Positions 20,637 through 23,522 of a DNA stretch of 23,522 bases are shown one piece after another; position 1 is the first letter of the stretch; the number at the start of each line of letters is the position of its first letter. The stretch is from JAHFJA01 sp964357385. Its GTDB lineage: Bacteria > Patescibacteriota > Patescibacteriia > JACQRZ01. The stretch spans positions 1 through 23,522 of the forward strand of contig CAYHKW010000009.1 of NCBI GenBank assembly GCA_964357385.1, given 5' to 3'. The notes under the pieces are model-generated. The model ran no database searches, was not told where the DNA came from, and worked only from the letters and a program-made list of their open reading frames with translations. The position numbers and the translations under genes are program-made.

Positions 20637-22400
20637 TTACCACCCTCCGCCTCCACCGCCACCTCCCCCACCTCCGGAGAAGCCACCACCACTGGAGCCC
20701 GATGTCGTCGTTACATTTGAACCAATTTCTGATGAGATTGCTGATATCCCCGATGCTAATTCATCAAATGAACTAAACGCATGACTGCCAATGAACCACA
20801 TAGGCACAAATCCTGCTACGGGGATCGCACCCAAATCTTTCATCTTTGAAATCCATTTCTTGGTCATATCAAACGCGATGGCGTACGGGAGCATTTCTTC
20901 GAAAAAATTCTGTTTTTCGTTCCACTGTTGGCGGTATTTTTCAACCGTTTCCATATACAGTTTAAACCCTTTTATTTTCCACATCGTCTCTGCGCCTTTT
21001 TCGGTATACTTTTCCATGATCAAGGAAAACAGCAATATAATAAGGCCAGAAACAATGATGCTCAGAGCAATCAGCCAGGTTGAGGACCCCCAGACAAAAT
21101 ACGCAACAACAAATAATGCAATAGCAAATCCCTGCATAATAGTACCCGCGCTGGTACCCTTTCCTTTTGCAATAAAACCTAATGTTGTTAATTCTGTCTC
21201 GGCAATCTTTTCAATACCTTTTACATCATTATGAAAGGATTCCTTGAGATCAGTTAGCTGGACAATATCGCCCGATTTAAATAGTGCATCAAGCAATGCT
21301 TGTTCGCTTTTGCTCAAAGCGCGTTTCCAGGTATCAACTGGCTGTTTTTCAAGGGAATATTTCGCTGAAGAAAGAAACTTGGCGGGAGTGATCTCCTTTA
21401 TAAGTAATATATTATTGATCGCAAAATCAATAATACCCGCTGTTATCGCTTGTGTATCAAGCTGTCCGTATGTTTGCACAAGTCTCATCATGAGAGGAGA
21501 AAGTTTTTCGGGTGCTTCATATTCTGCGATGATAGTTTTGTTTACCTTGGGGTCCTTGCCATGTCGCCGCCAATGCAGAAAACATATGATAAAAACGATG
21601 ATGGGTATCACCACCAAGGCATAATTCATAATAGAAATAAACCGATCCCAAAAGGCCCGTGAGGCATCCTCAGCTGATGGTATGTATGAGGTTACCAACC
21701 CTTTCGGGAAACTCAATGACACGGTCATATCATGCCGCTCAGGAAATGTTTGTGTTGATTCCAGCGAAAGAGTGTGTTCATCAACCCATTGCGAAGTCAT
21801 CCATGCTTTTGAGTCACTATTGCTTCCTTGGGGACCTGCGTAGGTGTACAGTTGGATATCTTTTTGCGACAGAGTTTCAGGAAGATGAATCATTGCGCTG
21901 ACATGATCCATTTCTAATTCCCAAAATCCCCCTATCAAATTCCAATACAATTCATCAAATGTCGTTTGATCGCGAATAGCACGATCAGCTGAATAGCTAA
22001 TAATATAGTGATGTTCGCCAGAAATCGTAATATCAGGATCACCAATTTTCCAGGTAATCGTACCATCTTTTTTGCTTTCACTTTCAGAATAATTATAGGC
22101 ACTCCCCTGCTCATCAGTGATACCCGTCAGGGTTATTGGTGTTGCGTAACTATTACCTTCTTTTGTTTTGACCCGATTAGGAACGACGCGAAATATCCCA
22201 TGACGATCACTGCATTGCCCACAGTCCGCAAGAATGTCTTCAACGATGTCCAATCCTCCATCTGGTCTAACGGTAATGTCTGTTTTAAAATCTTCAATAT
22301 ACCAATCAGTAGCATCAGGACGGGGAGAAGCAAAAACAGGAGCGCTGAAGGCTCCAAAAACAATGACTAAAAGGAGAAGACCAGAGAAAAATGATTTCAT
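20637..22400 (-). CDS. DUF2207 membrane protein
   Basis: The 587-residue protein has a signal peptide (about 1-24, ending VFASP), then the DUF2207 exterior domain: WYIEDFKTDITVRPDGGLDIVEDI, GIFRVVPNR, ISGEHHYIISYSADRAI and ELYWNLIGGFWE. A transmembrane helix follows near 255-272, then a cytoplasmic helical domain, two further helices near 425-462, and a C-terminal tail of alternating Gly and Ser that ends in a run of Gly and a final Trp. This order is standard for DUF2207 proteins, which are widespread and of unknown function. The Gly-rich tail is also a family habit. No strong Shine-Dalgarno site precedes the ATG. It is downstream of the pseudouridine synthase on the same strand with a 32-base gap. 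Confidence 0.92.
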   Translation of the reverse strand: MKSFFSGLLLLVIVFGAFSAPVFASPRPDATDWYIEDFKTDITVRPDGGLDIVEDILADCGQCSDRHGIFRVVPNRVKTKEGNSYATPITLTGITDEQGSAYNYSESESKKDGTITWKIGDPDITISGEHHYIISYSADRAIRDQTTFDELYWNLIGGFWELEMDHVSAMIHLPETLSQKDIQLYTYAGPQGSNSDSKAWMTSQWVDEHTLSLESTQTFPERHDMTVSLSFPKGLVTSYIPSAEDASRAFWDRFISIMNYALVVIPIIVFIICFLHWRRHGKDPKVNKTIIAEYEAPEKLSPLMMRLVQTYGQLDTQAITAGIIDFAINNILLIKEITPAKFLSSAKYSLEKQPVDTWKRALSKSEQALLDALFKSGDIVQLTDLKESFHNDVKGIEKIAETELTTLGFIAKGKGTSAGTIMQGFAIALFVVAYFVWGSSTWLIALSIIVSGLIILLFSLIMEKYTEKGAETMWKIKGFKLYMETVEKYRQQWNEKQNFFEEMLPYAIAFDMTKKWISKMKDLGAIPVAGFVPMWFIGSHAFSSFDELASGISAISSEIGSNVTTTSGSSGGGFSGGGGGGGGGGGW

Positions 22401-22432
22401 ACGATGTGTATGTGAAAAGACACTATGTATCC

Positions 22433-23140
22433 TTATGGTACCATAGATTTGATTGACGCGACTTCTTCAGGGGTCAGATTTCGCCATTGGCGTCGTCGAA
22501 GTCCTTCGTGAGTAATGCCTGCACATGATACGCGATCAAGTTTTTCGACAATATACCCTTTTGATTCAAACATTTTTCTGATCTGTCGGTTTCTTCCTTC
22601 TTTGAGAATAACACGCACCAGCCGTCGATCCTTATTTGAAATATCAATTTCACAAGGTTGTGTGTTCACCCCATCGATTTCAACCCCTTTTGCAAGTGTC
22701 CTTCGATCAGGTTCAATAAGGGGTATATCAAGAATCGCTTCATAGACTTTCTCAACATGATGCTTGGGATGCGTTAATTGATACGCAAAATCACCATCAT
22801 TGGTGAGAAAAAGCACTCCGGTGGTATGGCGATCAAGTCTGCCCACGGGAAAAATCCGTTCTCGTGATTTGATGATATCTAATACCGTTGAACGATCACG
22901 CTCATCGGACGCGGTGGTGATATATCCATCGGGCTTATTGAGCAGGATATAGATATTCTTTTGATTTTTAAGAATTTGAATCCGTGAGCCGTTGACCTCA
23001 ATATCTTCATTGCCTTCAACTTTTTGCCCTAATTCTGCCACAACACCATTGACCTTCACGCGGCCATTTTTAATAAGCTCATCGACAGCGCGTCGAGAAG
23101 CTACCCCGTTTTTTGCTAGAAATGTATTTAGTCGTTCCAT
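22433..23140 (-). CDS. RsuA/RluB-family pseudouridine synthase
   Basis: This enzyme converts a uridine of rRNA to pseudouridine. The 235-residue protein has an N-terminal S4 RNA-binding domain (MERLNTFLAKNGVASRRAVDELIKNGRVKVNG) and a catalytic domain with YILLNKPDGYITT, the active-site motif GRLDRHTTGVLFLTND with D103, and KEGRNRQIRKMFESKGY near the C-terminus. Length and motifs match the RsuA/RluB/RluE/RluF group. RluB (23S) is the likeliest by its S4 domain and sequence style, but the target site cannot be settled here. It begins 4 bases after a glycosyltransferase gene stop on the same strand. Confidence 0.95.
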   Translation of the reverse strand: MERLNTFLAKNGVASRRAVDELIKNGRVKVNGVVAELGQKVEGNEDIEVNGSRIQILKNQKNIYILLNKPDGYITTASDERDRSTVLDIIKSRERIFPVGRLDRHTTGVLFLTNDGDFAYQLTHPKHHVEKVYEAILDIPLIEPDRRTLAKGVEIDGVNTQPCEIDISNKDRRLVRVILKEGRNRQIRKMFESKGYIVEKLDRVSCAGITHEGLRRRQWRNLTPEEVASIKSMVP

Positions 23141-23144
23141 ATCG

Positions 23145-23522
23145 TTAAAAAAGTAATTTCATTTCACGTAATCGTCGAATGTGTTGCATCTCTTTCCATT
23201 GTTGCCATGAGGAGTCAATGAAGGTCGCCATTTCTTTTTGAAATCGTTCAGTACTAAATTTCAATGCATGCTGACGGATGATCTGTGGGTCAAATTGTTC
23301 AGGATGAAAGTTCAAAATCACATTAGCAAGTGCCGCCCAGTCTTGATCATAGAAAAACGTCCCCGTCACCCCATCGACAATCGTTTCAAGCGCACCCCCT
23401 GCAGCTAGTGCAATTGCCGGTCTTCCAGCAGCGGCAGCTTGGACGAGGGTGATGCCAAAATCCTCTTCCTGGGGGTGGATATATGCAATACAATGGCGAT
23501 AGAGCTCTATCTTTTCTTGATC
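23145..23522 (-). CDS. Glycosyltransferase, GT4-like, C-terminal part (partial)
   Basis: The frame is open from the window edge (23522) to TAA at 23145, giving 125 residues of the C-terminal nucleotide-sugar-binding half of a GT-B enzyme. The key part is YIHPQEEDFGITLVQAAAAG followed by RPAIALAAGGALETIVDGVTG, the family 4 motif region. The E-x7-E motif here reads E-D-F-G-I-T-L-V-Q, so its second Glu is Gln. The tail is helical (WQQWKEMQHIRRLREMKLLF). Retaining transferases of this type add sugars to lipids or polysaccharides. The gene continues beyond the window, so its N-terminal domain is not seen. Confidence 0.9.
   Translation of the reverse strand, partial: DQEKIELYRHCIAYIHPQEEDFGITLVQAAAAGRPAIALAAGGALETIVDGVTGTFFYDQDWAALANVILNFHPEQFDPQIIRQHALKFSTERFQKEMATFIDSSWQQWKEMQHIRRLREMKLLF

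Noticed and set aside
20630..20644. GGTGGT/ACCACC hairpin at the end of the DUF2207 gene as a terminator
   Set aside because: The stem is short, overlaps the stop codon and has no U tract on the minus strand; it probably reflects the Gly codons of the tail.
22008..22370. Plus-strand frames antisense to the DUF2207 gene (also 20791-21234 and 21244-21624)
   Set aside because: They lie wholly within a well-supported gene on the other strand and have no family features.
1..23522. CRISPR array, insertion sequence or prophage
   Set aside because: No regularly spaced repeats, transposase, integrase or phage structural genes were seen. The three 19-base repeats are irregularly spaced (about 270 and 310 bases) and lie between genes.

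Overview
The window looks like part of a bacterial chromosome from the Candidate Phyla Radiation (Patescibacteria). This is inferred from gene content, not from a marker phylogeny. The clues are a tRNA gene split by a small group I intron, a large DUF4012 envelope protein, single-helix envelope proteins of unknown function, a DUF2207 protein with a glycine-rich tail, many weak or absent Shine-Dalgarno sites, and tightly packed short operons. TGA is read as stop (for example at the end of cysS). Most promoters resemble the sigma-70 consensus with a 17-base spacer.

Positions 1-2640 hold a membrane-anchored TPR protein, tRNA-Thr(GGT), a membrane-anchored DsbA-like thiol oxidoreductase, a tRNA-Tyr(GTA) interrupted in its anticodon by a 240-base group I intron, tRNA-Thr(TGT), and the small gene for ribosomal protein L33. 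The order Thr-Tyr-Thr-rpmG recalls the tRNA/translation clusters of other bacteria. Positions 2709-3679 hold uppS (undecaprenyl diphosphate synthase) and a DUF167 gene. Positions 3788-10672 form a four-gene unit: the DUF4012 protein, a surface protein with DUF11-like beta domains, cysS, and a WecA/TagO-like polyprenyl-phosphate sugar-phosphate transferase. UppS would make the lipid carrier that this last enzyme uses.

Positions 10712-14832 hold a serine-rich exported protein (minus strand), rplU, an orphan 200-residue protein with its own strong promoter, and dnaB-recR on the minus strand. Positions 14832-18811 hold tRNA-Lys, a multi-pass membrane protein, gltX, and an EnvC-like coiled-coil M23 peptidase. 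The terminator of the M23 gene lies inside the convergent nuclease gene.

Positions 18816-20640 are the accessory part. They hold an exported SNase-type nuclease and four small orphan genes, most with recognisable promoters and several with terminators. Between them are three copies of a 19-base motif (ATGCGTCGC-N2-AATA-W-AT). Two copies sit about 60 bases upstream of predicted transcription starts, so this may be a local regulatory module. Positions 20637-23522 (minus strand) hold a DUF2207 membrane protein, an RsuA/RluB-type pseudouridine synthase and the C-terminal part of a family-4-like glycosyltransferase that runs off the window.

The most notable items are the intron-split tRNA-Tyr and the repeated motif among the small genes. 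No CRISPR array, insertion sequence, rRNA or prophage gene was seen.
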